Program-made: the position numbers and the translations under genes | Assembly: GCF_017562075.2 (NCBI RefSeq) | Contig: NC_054084.1 | Location: forward strand, 39,247,499 to 39,311,498 | Reading direction: 5' to 3' | Source of the DNA: Anopheles merus | Lineage: Eukaryota > Arthropoda > Insecta > Diptera > Culicidae | Length of the DNA: 64,000 nucleotides | Part shown: piece after piece, positions 34,638 to 47,720 of the stretch | Numbering within the stretch: the stretch's first letter is position 1 | Layout: each line of letters starts with the position of its first letter | The notes under the pieces: model-generated | Seen by the model: only the letters and a program-made list of their open reading frames with translations | The model's database searches: none | What the model was told of the DNA's origin: nothing

Positions 34638-37600
34638 TCTATCACTTGACTCTGGCATAAACTACACTGGCGCTTCTTGTTCAACAATTCAACCGTCTAG
34701 AGCTAATTTTACTCTTTTACATTTTTCGAGCTTGTTTCTAATTGGCCCTATTTTTGGATCAGCAAGTGGTTTCAAATTTGAAGATATCGTTTCCATGTTA
34801 TTTCTTAGCGCCAGCTGGTGTTATCTGCTGTATCTATTCGAGCTGTTCTTGACAACTCGTTGTTTTGGTAATTATTACAGTGGCTAATCTGCACGATGTA
34901 GATCCCACCGATTCTAAGCAATAACCGATGAAAACCGATATCATCCGAGCTTACTGGTCAAAATTACACTTCTATTACACTAATACCCGGATTGCCACGG
35001 AAGTCACTGAATCGAACAGCTTGAAACATCTCGATTTTATTAAAGCTGATTTTCCAAAAATGATCGACGCTTTTGCCAATATTGACTGGTCATTTCTTAA
35101 TTCCGATAGCAATTCCACCTTATTCCACTGCTTTTTTTACTTCAACATTACCGTTGCCACGTTTGCTTTCAAATATATAACAAGTAAGGTTATCTTAAGT
35201 TTTATTTTATTATTAATATTGCAAAGGCCCCTGCGCGCCACGCAATTTTCTGCAATAAATAAACATCGTGCCAACAACATGATTCCACAAACAGTTTAAA
35301 CAATCACTTTGAAGTAGTGGCAAATGCAATTGGCATTAGCAGTAATTGATTCAATTGTATGGAACCCATTCCACTGCGTCTAAATTTAAAATCTAAACAA
35401 TGTTTAAACAAATATTATCAAACATTGTTTAATGTGGCTTTTCTTTAATGCATAGCAAATTCTTTGAAAACCGATCAGTTAAATTCAAACAGTACTCATT
35501 TCTATTATTGAATACTGAGTAAAAGAATTTATACATTTTTTTTTGCATTCTGCCAATTTGTGCTTGTTTGTGAATATTTATGTATATATGTATGGTTTAG
35601 TCGGCTTGAGGTATAAAAAAATGTTTCATATTTGTGAGAAAAACTTGAGTTATAAGTAATTACATCACACGTATTGTATGTAACTGAGACGTTTATCTCA
35701 CAACGGAGGATCAGGGTATGCTGAACATTATTCTAAATGAGGTGCACGGAGGCTAACTATACATTTAACGTAGTTATGGAGACGCATGTTACTTCTTCTC
35801 CTTTATGATAAAATTGTATAATATATTGTTTATTCTTTAGTTCTAATTTCGTCTAATATTATGATTTGCATGTGCAGAAGCAGACAAATTAAACACAAAT
35901 ACGTTAATCAATTTTCTTTCATTCGATTCAAAGGGACAGAGGATGGCATTCATCCAATTCATCCATAGCGCATTTCATTGACAAATTTGGCTAAAGCAAA
36001 TTTGTCACTTTTGTTGTGCTTGTTTTATACTGGAAAAGTGAACAATGACAAAAGAGTAACAAATATTTCATTAGTTATTGATGTTTTTCTTTTTCACTTC
36101 ATTGTCGTGTTATCTTCTTTACCTTAAATTTCTAAACAATCGCAGCCGTGCTGTGAGAGCGAGAAGGGGAGAAACAAAGAGTGTGAAAGATAGATAAAAA
36201 GAGAATAAGAGAACAATAAATAAAGAAAAGCAGGAAGGAAGAGAGAAACCCATTGAGACCTGCCAAGCGTTTATTTTTAAAAACACTCTGCGGCATACCG
36301 GGATACCGTTTGTATATATAATTTATCTCTCTGTCTGACGTCATGCTTTCTGAATGTCAGCAATCAGATTTGTTAAATTTTTAAAATTTGCTGCCTCTAA
36401 AATTATATTATCCTTGTGAGCACAGCGCTGCTTACAGATGGGATCATTGTCAAAAATCATCAAACAAACCTGCGGTCAAAGGATGGTTTATAATTACACT
36501 CCAAACATAACTGATATTCAACGGTTCGTTCGATGATTACCTGATTGAACGGCAAACATTGCGTAATCAACGCTCGAATATGGTTGAGGCTATACCCGTA
36601 ACCTATCTGGTATTCCACTGCGTAATTGTTGATTTAAATGAACTCCCACACATTTCCCCCACCAATCAAACCATTGACTGTACCAAGACCATTAGTCTTA
36701 CCTCCCCTGCAGTGGCAAATCAAATACCCTTAACCAAAAACTCTCTTCCCCACTGTGCTGTTACTGTTGCTTACTACCACCATCAAGATAAAATATTATC
36801 AACCACCATCTTTTACTACCACTGAAACTATGGCGCTAAAAGAGGAACATACTTTCAAATGGAAAGTACTAAAAACGGTACGTGTATAGTTGGCATAAGC
36901 ATTACCCTTTTTGCACAGATATCGTTAAATTTATCGCCGCACATAAAATCACACCTAAATGCTTACCTTTCTTCGCAATGGGATCCACGTAGTTATCTCC
37001 AATTGACTCTAATGAAACTAGAATCGCTCGAGTCAGGCCAGATGGCCGTAAAGTGGAAAGGAAATAAATGTCTATTCCCCAAGCAAATCAACCCACACCA
37101 AACTACACACCTTCATCGTAGCTTTTTGTCACCTTTCCATACCTCGCTTTTTGCATGCACTCGTTCGCTTTGCATAATGCAAGTGGCAGAGGAATTAAAT
37201 TGCAATTCACTGTTTCAATCACAGTCTTGCCAAAAGTCATGAAACTGTGCTGTTTAGTCATTGCTCCTCATGCACTTGTGACGTGAACTTTCTTGAGGGC
37301 AATATTGTTTCGTCGAATAGTAAAAACTGTCACTAAATCCGTTCAGCAATCAAACATAATGAAAGGAATAATATTTGAGTAATTTAAAATTGTTTGAGTG
37401 CTTTTAAAATGTGCCGAGGGAAATACTGACGGTTGTAGCCTGCTTGATTGTGTAGTACTTTAGCTTTCAATTGTTTTTTCCAAATTTTGTTGAAAACCTC
37501 TTTCTGGAGAAAACATTAAAACAATTTATTAGAAGTTATTATGGGTAACGTAAAATTTATCATAATATTTCCGGATTCCAAGCAAACGCCGTGAATCGTT

Positions 37601-38924
37601 GATTTCCACCATATTGCACCAACAAACGATGCTAGGGCGAGCCAACAACAACACCATTCAATTTTAAATACAGACAGTAAAGCAGCAAACCTCCGACTGT
37701 CTGCTGCTGAAGAAATACGATCATAGATCCAATTTCCTTCTTCTTCTACCTTTCCTCCTTTAAAAAGAACTTTCAGTGTGCTGAGTTCCGGGAAGTCGAA
37801 CAAATGAATGTAAAGTATGCTATACTGCATAATAAATTCAATGCCGTTTTGGACGCACCGCATACCCATTTGGATTATCACCACGCTGTACTTCTTCCAC
37901 TCTACTACTTAGCAACAAAAATATACCGTGCTAGTAGATATCCAAATTCCACGAACACGTTCACTGCTATCTAGTGAGGCCGTGAAATTGCGAGGACGAC
38001 ATTCCGCTCCGTGAAACAACAGTCCCATACCGTCTTGTCGCTGACACTTCCTTCCCTAAACCAACCACCAAACAATAACCAGGCGTCCGGTGCCCCTACT
38101 GTGTTATATTCGTGGGCCTTACTGGCTAGTGTCGGGACGGGCTGCTGTATACGAATGCATTTCATGTTCCGCACATAAAGCAAGCGCAAAACATAACAAT
38201 TAGTGCACACCCGGGAAATGGCCAGCCACCAGTGGGAATTGGCAGTGAAGTACTGGCTAAAGACAAGGGTTCTAGGTTCAACCGTCCAAACATCGTGAGA
38301 GACATTTAGCAAACGAAGGACAGTGTGACACGATCTACTCCCAAACCTGATCATAGTGTTCTAGTGACTTTGACACTCCCTGATGTGTGTTTAGAGAAAT
38401 CCGTGGGATATTTTGGACAAATCTACCACGTTCAGAGGGGTGAATGGCGATGCTTACGTGCATTATAGATGACCAGGGTTCTGAATCTGGAGAATAGAGC
38501 GGGCAAGCGAACAGTACCAGGACCAGGGTATAATAGAATGTCTTGGCGTGGCGACATTGTTAAATACCGACTGGTGCTTTATTGTGAATGGTGGATGCAA
38601 CCTCAAGCCCTAAAAGCAACACCAAAAGCTATCACACACACACACTTACACATCAGTTTTTCTGTGTGTGTGTTTGGTGTTTGCTAGTGTTATTCAAGCA
38701 ATTTAATTGAAAGCAGTGCCGTTTTAGTTGTAGTTTGCTCACTGGTTCATCTGTTCGCGAGCCCTTAGTGCTGTCGGCGTTAACGGTGTCCGACGACCGG
38801 CACAATGTATCCAGGTAACGAGAAACAGTATAATGAATGGAATTTCAATTACTTTTTTGTACTGAAGCAAGTTGATCGGGTACGTACGATATAAGAACTA
38901 TCATGTCGCCAGCGGCCATGATGT
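34638..38924. other. Intergenic stretch, no supported gene
   Basis: Over 4 kb of AT-rich sequence. The open frames up to 127 codons, at 36859-37242 and 37971-38354, have no domain I recognise. A short CA run lies at 38635-38650, opposite a GT run at 38663-38672. Confidence 0.45.
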
Positions 38925-39245
38925 AATGGAAGGCGGACTAGGTGGTTGCCTAGGGCCCTTCCGATTTAGGGACCCCGTAGATCGCTAGTCGGTAGTATGT
39001 AGTATGTATGAAAGTGGACAGAGTACTAGCGACAAAGGCCACTGAAGGATGAACGTTAGGACCCCGAGGCTGGCGAATAATTTGCATCGACCCCTCCCCT
39101 CCCCCGGCAATTTATATATACGTATATATTTATATATCTTCCAACAGAAAGCTGAGTGCGATTACCTCACTCACCATTTATTATTTACAGGAGGTCTTAA
39201 CTCGTCTAACCGCCTAGGGCCTCTAAAACCCTTAGTCCGCCACTG
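38925..39245. mobile_element. Probable hAT-type MITE (~320 bp)
   Basis: The left end contains AAGGCGGACTAGG. The right end reads, on the reverse strand, CAGTGGCGGACTAAGGG, a terminus type common in insect hAT elements. Inner sequences (CCTAGGGCCC left, CCTAGGGCC right) are also inverted. I could not define a convincing 8 bp duplication. There is no transposase. Confidence 0.5.
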
Positions 39246-39538
39246 CATGTGGCAGTTGAAAAAAAAACACGCATAATCTCTAAAAAATTATTTTTTTTCA
39301 GGTCACTTACCAGCGTGTTTCATAGTTCCTCCAAGCAAGTGAATTGGTTACTTGCTGGTGACGTTTTTTTCTCATTACATTCTACCATCTTGAAATGTCA
39401 ACTGCACAATGGTGAAATGTAATTGTTTGTAATAGATTTTTTTAAACAACAGTTTTTTTGCACAATACTAGGGTAATTGTTTCTGGGTACTGATGACAGA
39501 TACAGAATTTGCTACATACTGTTACTTTTCAATGTCTT

Positions 39539-39717
39539 CTCTTCTTCTTTGACACAACAACCGTTGCTGGTAAAGGCCTGCCTGTACATACTAGTGAAGT
39601 TAGCATGGCTTTCAGAGACTTTTTTTTGTTACGATAGCAGTTAGTTCTACGTATGGGGGCACGGTCTATTCGGGCAAGCCCCATGACTGCACCAACGACG
39701 ACAACAGACCTGCCCAA
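39539..39717 (-). mobile_element. Old SINE200-like copy
   Basis: Minus strand. The tail side is clear (CAACAACCGTTGCTGGTAAA) and the body retains CTACGTATGGGGGCACGG. The head is badly degraded, with the B-box region reduced to GCAAGCCCCATGA. Confidence 0.75.
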
Positions 39718-40035
39718 CTTTCCAATTTAAATTTAATAATAGTATTTTGTAAAATATGCTATGAACTATTTCATTTTTGATGAAATCAAGCAGTATTGGA
39801 AGTGTATATTAAAAATATCATCACGCTTCAAAAATCTTCAACGGCAAATTTGTCTCATAGCATCTCAGACGTATTACATAAAAAGAATAGCAAATGCTTT
39901 TGCGTTTATACAATCAATCTTTGTTAAAATAAAAATTTTACAATCGAATCAGAATAATTTTTGTTGGTAGAAAAGTGCTTTTTAGCAACGTTTTTCTTCA
40001 ATGTTTATGTTAGTTTATACGATCATACAGGCTTC

Positions 40036-40231
40036 TTTTTAGGGCGTCCACAAGAACAGAGGAGGCGTGGAAGGCCCAAATTGAGGTGGCGTGGTGCCGC
40101 CATTAAGGCGTCCGCCATTAAGGCCGCGATAGCGGACTGGCAGACGAAGGCGCGAGACCGTGAGCGGTTTCGGACACTCCTGAGGCAGGCCAAGACCACA
40201 AAGCGCTTGTAGCGCCCGATAAGTAAGTAAG
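40036..40231 (+). mobile_element. TAAG-tail non-LTR retrotransposon, short 3' fragment
   Basis: The fragment encodes the last ~57 codons of the ORF, ending DRERFRTLLRQAK, TTKRL and a stop at 40209-40211. It is followed by GCGCCCGATAAGTAAGTAAGTA. Flanks around AGGCTTC (40029-40035 and 40235-40241) give a probable 7 bp target duplication. A GGCGTCCGCCATTAAG segment is partly duplicated. The frame is intact over its short length but has no function by itself. Confidence 0.8.
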
Positions 40232-40244
40232 TATAGGCTTCCAA

Positions 40245-42331
40245 GACTTTCTGGTTCCGGTCAGAAAAATGCGTCAGTTGGTAGGATCAGTTGAGTTGAG
40301 ATTTGGTTCTGTCTAACATTGCTGATTCCAACGAAACCATCATTTCAACTATCAGGCAGTGCCACGATTGTACATTTTATATAACGAAGTATAATAAAGC
40401 TCAATTAAAACCAAATAAAACTCATATTTCTCTAGACTTGGCATCATATGACAAGCCAAGAATAACGCATATTATTAATCACTTTATCGCACTCTATTTT
40501 TTTCTGTCATTGTATGTCGATTTTTCACATTGCGTAACTTGAGTTGTAAAATGTACATGACTGTTCGCGCAATTACAGATTGTTCGCACCTTAGTCATCT
40601 TCACAAAACATTGATTGTCATATTCACCAAACATATAATAAACCAAACCAACTACAAAGGTATACAAACCACATGCAGCTAAAGTTGGTCTCCCATAACA
40701 AGCATAGACGGAAACAAATATCTTCACTAAACCGACAATCACTTTAAAAAATGAGAGCAAGCACGCTTGGATTTTCTTACGATTCAAATTACTGGTACAC
40801 GCTCATACACGCCCAGTAGCTATCATGTGTATTGAAAACAGCGGCATCTGGTAAAATCGAATGCCACGATCTTCTTTGCAACAAGAGGGAAGAACAAACC
40901 ACCCGGAGGAATGCTAGCGTGGGATATCAAGCTGTGGCCGGTTCAACCGCACCCGCTGCAAACCCGGATCATTGTACTAACGGTTGTTCGCATTCGAAAA
41001 GATGTGTTCGTGAATGGAACAGCAGAAAAGAGAAGCGTCGATAGTGCGCTTCCTGCTAGTTTACGCTGCAGTCATCGCTTAATACTGATCCGGCAACTTT
41101 ACATTGGCTAGTGAGAAGTGGGTTTAGTCTCAAACGTGCACATAATAGATTAACATTTAGTTTGTTAAATTAACCAGCAGCTTTGCTCTCTTTCTCTTTC
41201 TTTTTTCTGCCACCATCCAATGGAAATTATTTATCTTTTGCTTTGTTTCAGACAATCATGCTCATACGAACGCATACACAATAACGTTATCGTGCAATAA
41301 CTAGCGCAATGTTAAAAGGTTGAAAATGACTTGTTTGAGGCTCCACCTGTTGGGTCACACGATATCTGCTTTCGATGACGATCCCGCATTATCCCTGCAA
41401 GTATTCATCTCTTTCACAAGCTCCAGCATACACATCGATTGAGGCCGAGATTTGATAGTTGGAAAAGTTGGAAGTTAAACCATACTGATCTTTCCTCAGA
41501 GGTCCCGAGAGCAATATTAGCCGCTCTAAAATGATAATTTCTATAATCGCTATAAAACTCATCCGGTGTTATAGTGTGCTTTTTAGCTAGATGCATATCA
41601 TAGCACCATCCGCCGTTGAATGAGTTTCGCCCCTATTTCACATTCGAATCCTCCAAACGTGGTTGGCTCCCTTGGCTCCCTGTGAACATCACCGATCGTG
41701 GTGTTGGTTTCCTAACTAATCGCACCATAGTTTCTGACGGTTTACTTAGTTCACTCTTCAATCATGCAGACGGTTGCTATTCGTTTTTGGCTATGCTTGC
41801 ACTAGGCGCATCAAACTGATTGAAGACGAATATGCAAATTCGGTGGAGAACGTTCTAAAAGTTTTGCGATTGCCTAAATTGCATTTCGCTGATGCTTTCC
41901 AAGTGCACCGAGCTCCGTTGTTGATTTTACAGGTCGATCGTTGAAGCATCATAAACACCGTGCTGTAGCTTAGTTTGGTCGATATGATGCAATAGTATTT
42001 AACTACGTTTTTGTTTGCTTAAAACAAGCTTTAATATAAACTGAAAATGTTACGGAATTAGCTTTTACATCCTTAGGAATTATAATTCCCTGCGTGGGAA
42101 AATAGCCCAATTTACTGAACGAATAAACACCGTAATAACGATTTAATAACATCGTAAACGTTATAAGAATATGTGTTATTTAGTTATTTATTGATAACAT
42201 TAGCAAGAGTTTCAAAGATTATTTAAGGCTTTTCTTTATTGGAAAACGTCAAGTAGGAAATGCCTTTTTTCGGTATGATTTTGGCATTTGTATTTTGTAG
42301 ATATTATTTTATATATTATTATTATATATAT
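40245..42331. other. Intergenic stretch, no supported gene
   Basis: The open frames at 40832-41111 and 41616-41819 read somewhat like coding DNA but match no family I know. Confidence 0.4.
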
Positions 42332-42342
42332 AAATATTATTT

Positions 42343-42552
42343 CAGCCGGTCTCATGGTATAGTCGTCAACTCGTACGACTTAACAACATGCCCGTCATTG
42401 GTTCAAGCCCCAAATAGACCGTGCCGCCATACGTAGGACTGACTATCCTGCTATGGGGGGAAATCAATAAGTCACTGAAAGCCAACCCCACAAATGTGTT
42501 GGCAGGCCTTGACCGGCATCGGTTGTTGAGCCAAAGAAGAAGAAGAAGAAGA
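42343..42552 (+). mobile_element. SINE200-like copy with target duplication
   Basis: This plus-strand copy has A box (TGGTATAGTCGTC), B box (TGGTTCAAGCCCC), the body with GGGGGGAAATC, and a (GAA)n tail. Flanks AAATATTATTT at 42332-42342 and 42553-42563 are perfect 11 bp duplications. Confidence 0.92.
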
Positions 42553-42563
42553 AAATATTATTT

Positions 42564-45500
42564 TTAAATTTTTTGTTACTGTGATGATGATATATTTCCA
42601 GATAAAATCAAATTCACATAAAAAAGTACATAATATTTCGAAGTTTTTACTTATAGAACAATTAACTCTCTGGAAAGCTAACATAATATAATGAAACGAA
42701 ACTGAAATCGCAGAAAAAGTGATAAAGCAGGATAAACAAGTTTTTTCAAACTTCCTTCACCTTCGCATTCATTGGGTAAATGCCTTTATAAAAATCGAAA
42801 ACACAACATTTTTTCAGATTAACTCCATACACATTTTCTTAAAATAGATACTTAAACTTAATTGAAAGCAAAAAATTTCATGTTTTTACCATGAACTCAT
42901 TGAGATATAGGCCATCAAAGTATACACTTTGTGTTTTTTTGTCACAAATTTTAGGTTTTTTTTCGACCGAACATGAATCATAATATTTTAGTAAATGATG
43001 ACCAGGATTTAATAATCAATGTGTCGTTGGAAAGGTTTTTTTAATACTTTAATGTTATACCTGAATATTTTCCAAACTTATTTTTTAAGTTCATAAATGA
43101 TCTAAAACTTTGCCCGAACTTTGCTACCTATTTTTTTTATGATTGGACTCGATTTCACTCGTGAGTCGTATATAATAGGCAAGATCAACATTTTCCCAAA
43201 GTTTTGTCGTTGAAATTAGCTACGACCATCCGTGTTCCCTAAATTATTAAATTATTAACATTTTCTTGAGAATAGCGCGAGCCATTTGGACTTGTATTCT
43301 TGTAGGAACCAAACACTACCAGTATCCAACTACCTGTTATAAACGGGTATTTGAAACGAACAGACATAAAAACAAAACTGAGCTGAGGAAAACAGTTTCC
43401 AAAAGGTCTTAAGATAGGAATCAGCTCTACTCAAAACCAACTGTGAAAAACTTGACTTTTTTAGAGTATAATACTTAAAAAAAAGGTTTTAGTAAGCAAC
43501 TTACTCCGCCTCTGTTTTAATTCATATGAATTGTTGTTGATGCTATTTACTTCTAGGCAAGAATGCAATGTTGTAAACGATAATTATTAATGTATATTTC
43601 CTGTCTTGGCGACTTTGGTATAGGACCGTCCTGTACAGTAAGAGCAATTGTATTGAATGAAAAGTACTTCAATAGCATGAGGAATTGATTTTCATCCCGG
43701 CGTTTGTATGGCCGTTGCCCACTGTGCACCGGACAGTTGTTCTTTGAAATAACCGGCCGGCCAAGCCTTTGCTAGCTTTCAAATTGATTTTCTATTACAC
43801 AAAGCTCTTTTTTCATCATTATTGGCAAAGCTACTCTGCTCTTAACATAAAAGGTATTAATATTGAACAGAATTAAAAATAAGAATAGCAACGGTAGTTC
43901 AACACCCTCCAAGAAGTATATCCAGGAAAGCTACCGTTCATATGCACAATTCAATTTTATACAGTATCTTGAGTAAACCAACTTATTGATCACCTGCTTG
44001 CGATGAAATGGTTTTATCGGTTTGTGAGAACAATACATATTGTGTAATCTTTTGCCCTCTCAAGAGCCATCTGTCGCAGGCGAATCATCGGTGATGTGAA
44101 AAATACATACTCGGTGCACTCGCGATATGTTTATGCTAATGGCATCATGCAATAGATGTGATCAAACGGTGCATACACTGTTGCATGAAGCGTGCACGCC
44201 AGCAACGATGGTCATCTCTGGCACGTTTCTTACTTTTCTCCTTCTAAACGATTTTCACAAGGACCACGATGGCTGAAATTTGTCTGCAATCTCCATCATC
44301 AATAATTGATGCACCCAAGAAGAATAACACGTACCACCAGTGAGCAAGACACCGATCATTATCCAAGCCATACCTGTGCTCTTTGTCCTCTTCCCGTTAG
44401 GAAGATATACATTTGGTCCGGTGAGATCGATCCTACTCGAGAGACGGCTGTTCCGACGCTCCCAAAATCGACAACTGCTATCGAATAAACTGCAGTGCGC
44501 AGTGCATCAGATGTATTGCTACCGTAAGCCAATCTTCGTGCAGAAATCCGGATGCACATAAATCTTCTGCATCGAAAGCCCCTTTTGCTGATTGTTCGAC
44601 GTCCAGGATGTTGATGACAGCAAGGAGTAAATTGGGTCGAATATCGTAATCACAACGCCATCGTCTGTCACCGGAACGCTTACGGAAGCGCATGGTTCAG
44701 CCGTCTTCCATGTTCAGGCCAGAGCGAAAGATTTTACATACGGATGCTTTTGCGAGGGTTACAAGCCTTTCAACGAACCACAACATATGTAAAATCTTGT
44801 AAATGCGAAAAAACTATTCTAAACCTTACCCTCTATTATTTAAATACTTTGGTAATGAGCCAAAACCGTATCTCTCTTACTATACCAACCAGCCTCATTC
44901 GGTTGATCGAACTAGACGAATTTCATTCACTAATTGAGCCACAAATCAAAGGCTTAAAACGACCCTTGTCCGACAACCTGGAATTATTTAGCGTACAAAT
45001 CATCGCAGCCGCAAACGCAGCATAAAGGTTCAAACCAACCATTGGACTCTGTACATTTGTGTCTCTCTCTTATACCTATGCATTTATGCACCATGTACTG
45101 GGTATGTGAAAAGGTTTGAAGGCAACGTAGGATTAATTATGACTCATTAAAACAACGCGTATTAGCGTACAAAATGGGACAGGAAGAGCATGAAAAGAAT
45201 GTAATCATTAGTACAGAACTTCAAAGCAAATGAAAAAAGCCGATCCAACTCAAAATACCAAACCAAGCCAACATTTATTTTATTCCGTAAAACAGCGTGC
45301 GATGATAATGAAAATGAGTGCAAAAAAGGTTTTATTTTTTATTTACAACGGCGATTACCTCCAGTTAACATCTGTTAACAAGCAGGAGGATAAATTATGT
45401 GATCAATTACTCGTTCCATGAAATCCCAATCATATTTATATCCCGAACTTTCCTTCGGATGTTCTAATATAACCCTCTGTGTTGATGATAATGCCTAGCA

Positions 45501-47280
45501 GAGAGGAAGACAGCCAAGGAGATAAAAATATAAAATGAAACTGTATGCCAATGTTTGACAGATGGATGGTTTCGATTCCGCATAGTTTAAACTGGGTTTC
45601 TATTAATCAGGAGTATTTTTTTATTATTTTTACAGGGCTAGCTCAACACTGTAACCTTCATTATTGATCCCTAGTGTCCTTATTCAGCATTATAAAATAT
45701 ATGACGAACATAGACCGTACCCATTTAATGACGAGTGTCTGAAGTAAAGTAACATACTTTACAGATAAAATGTAAATAAACTTTTTGATGCGAAATTAAA
45801 ATAAAACTGTATGTTTGCTGTCTCTCAAAATAACAATCAATCATGCCTTTCCGTCATCCTAGAGATAACACCTTACGCTTGAAGTTTTTCAATTTGCAAA
45901 AGCAAAAATCAGATATCACAAGCGTGATAAATAACAAACGAGAATAGCGATCCTTGAAACAGCATAAATCTAGGAATATATAACGCACCCAGTAAGGCCA
46001 TATGGTTTTTCTTGACTTCCATGTTTTTGCAATTAAGAAAATCTCCAACGAAACTTACAACGGTTCAACCTAGGATTACCGCATGCACATTTGACTCTCA
46101 TCAAGCGAGGACCAATACTAAGAATCGTAGTAAAATTCCGCATCCATGTTTCCCAGTATCATAAATTTTAAACCTTAAAAATCACTCAAACGCAGCCTCG
46201 TCTTAAATAACTACCGGGTATTAAATTCAAAAAGCAGTAACTTTAGCCACATTAAAATACATTTTTAACATTGATACAGGGATACATTTTTAACATTGAT
46301 CAGAAAATTCAAGTGTTAGGTACAGTTCTCCCTAAAAAAAATCACACGCAATGCAACCAATTCGTCTTTATCCAAAAACGACAATATAAAAAAGGTCAAA
46401 TTTCCTTCCATAGCACTTGACATAAAACAGAACACTTGGGACACATCATAGGGAGATAGCGTAGGCCCGTCCAAATGAAAAGCGCGATCGAAACGCGATG
46501 CGTGAAAAGGAGAGAAAATATTCTTTCCACGTTAAAACGTTAAAAAGTATATTAACTGTAATTGCGGATACAAATAAACACTTGTTATCTCAAAATGAAA
46601 AGATTACGTATGTTAGTGTCGGGGAAATTTTCATTCTTCAATTTTTAAAAGAGTGTACTGCCAGCCCGTTCTCAATGGTCTCGTTCAGCAGTCTCTGATC
46701 GAGGAAGTAAGGTTTGTAAACGCCTGAAAGTTTTACAATCTAAGTTTCAATTATCCCTGAGGAGACGATTAAAATATTTTCACACATTATAACAATAATA
46801 ATAATAAAAACAATAATTCCCTAATTATTAAGCTCATCAACAGAACCTTTATTGTTAATGGGTGTAAGGAAATTGTAATCGTAGATGGATCTCATTCCAT
46901 ACCATTCACACGGTAAATAGTATCAAAAAAAGTTAAGCTAACATAAAATTAATGATTGCTGTCATTACCACGATTCTTTCAGACAAAAACTCTCATGTAA
47001 AGTTTTTTTTTTTAATTTGAAGTTAACCGCTAGAATATCTTATTACAAAAAACTACTACTTCCTTTAACACCAACATTAGCGCGCGAGAAAACTCGAGCA
47101 GAACCGGTCCAGCAAATGCGTTATTTGATTACAATTTTATTTTGCGTTTCGCCCCAACACTACATTTAACACTGTATCGTATCAACAATCCAACTTCCAA
47201 TTCTTACGATGACCTCTTGATTTTATTTTCACATTTTCATATAACTTCTGTAGTCTGTTTTTCCCCTTCTTCAGTACTTA
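42564..47280. other. Intergenic stretch, no supported gene
   Basis: AT-rich over most of its length. Around 44300-44700 the base composition rises and overlapping frames occur on both strands (the longest is 71 codons on the minus strand), possibly another decayed exon, but I recognise no family. A 21-23 bp local duplication (ATACATTTTTAACATTGAT) occurs at 46257-46302. Confidence 0.45.
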
Positions 47281-47720
47281 ACAAGATCCATCTTTGTCTG
47301 GCGAATATTACCAATCTGCTTGCTCAGCAAACGCCGATGCTCCTCGAGCACTGCCACATACTCGTCCACGAACGCATCCACCTTCTACTGGTTGTTTTTT
47401 CGTATGGTAAAGCCGTTCTACCTATCCACTGACTGCAGCTCAAAGTCCTTCAGAGGACGCGTCTGTTCGATGACACTCCGCACAAATCGTCCATACACCT
47501 ATCCCGCCCGGGTCACCGTCGTGCAGTGGTGGTCCCGGTGCAGCAGCGTGCTGCACTCACCGCATGTGATCTGGAAGCAAGTGGTGCAGAATAGTTATAA
47601 CTGATGTTCCGAATGATCGGAAATTAAATCGAGCATGGTAACGAGTCGGCCTCCTGCGGAACCTAAGTTATCAGTCGGGGCCGCACTTTCATCTGCTCGC
47701 TCATCTCAAACCGGATGATA
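47281..47720 (-). pseudogene. TRIM-type (B-box/coiled-coil) pseudogene fragment
   Basis: On the minus strand a B-box zinc-binding segment reads SEHQL, then FCTTCFQITCGECSTLLHRDH with paired C-x2-C and H residues near 47540-47620. It is followed by VIEQTRPLKDFELQSVDR near 47440-47500 and a coiled-coil-like KVDAFVDEYVAVLEEHRRLL near 47310-47380. This order of B-box 2 then coiled coil is that of TRIM E3 ligases, closest in my memory to TRIM45. Stop codons (one after VTRAG, one after SVDR, others) and a frame change break it. No RING domain is seen upstream. It is most likely a decayed duplicate. Confidence 0.55.
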
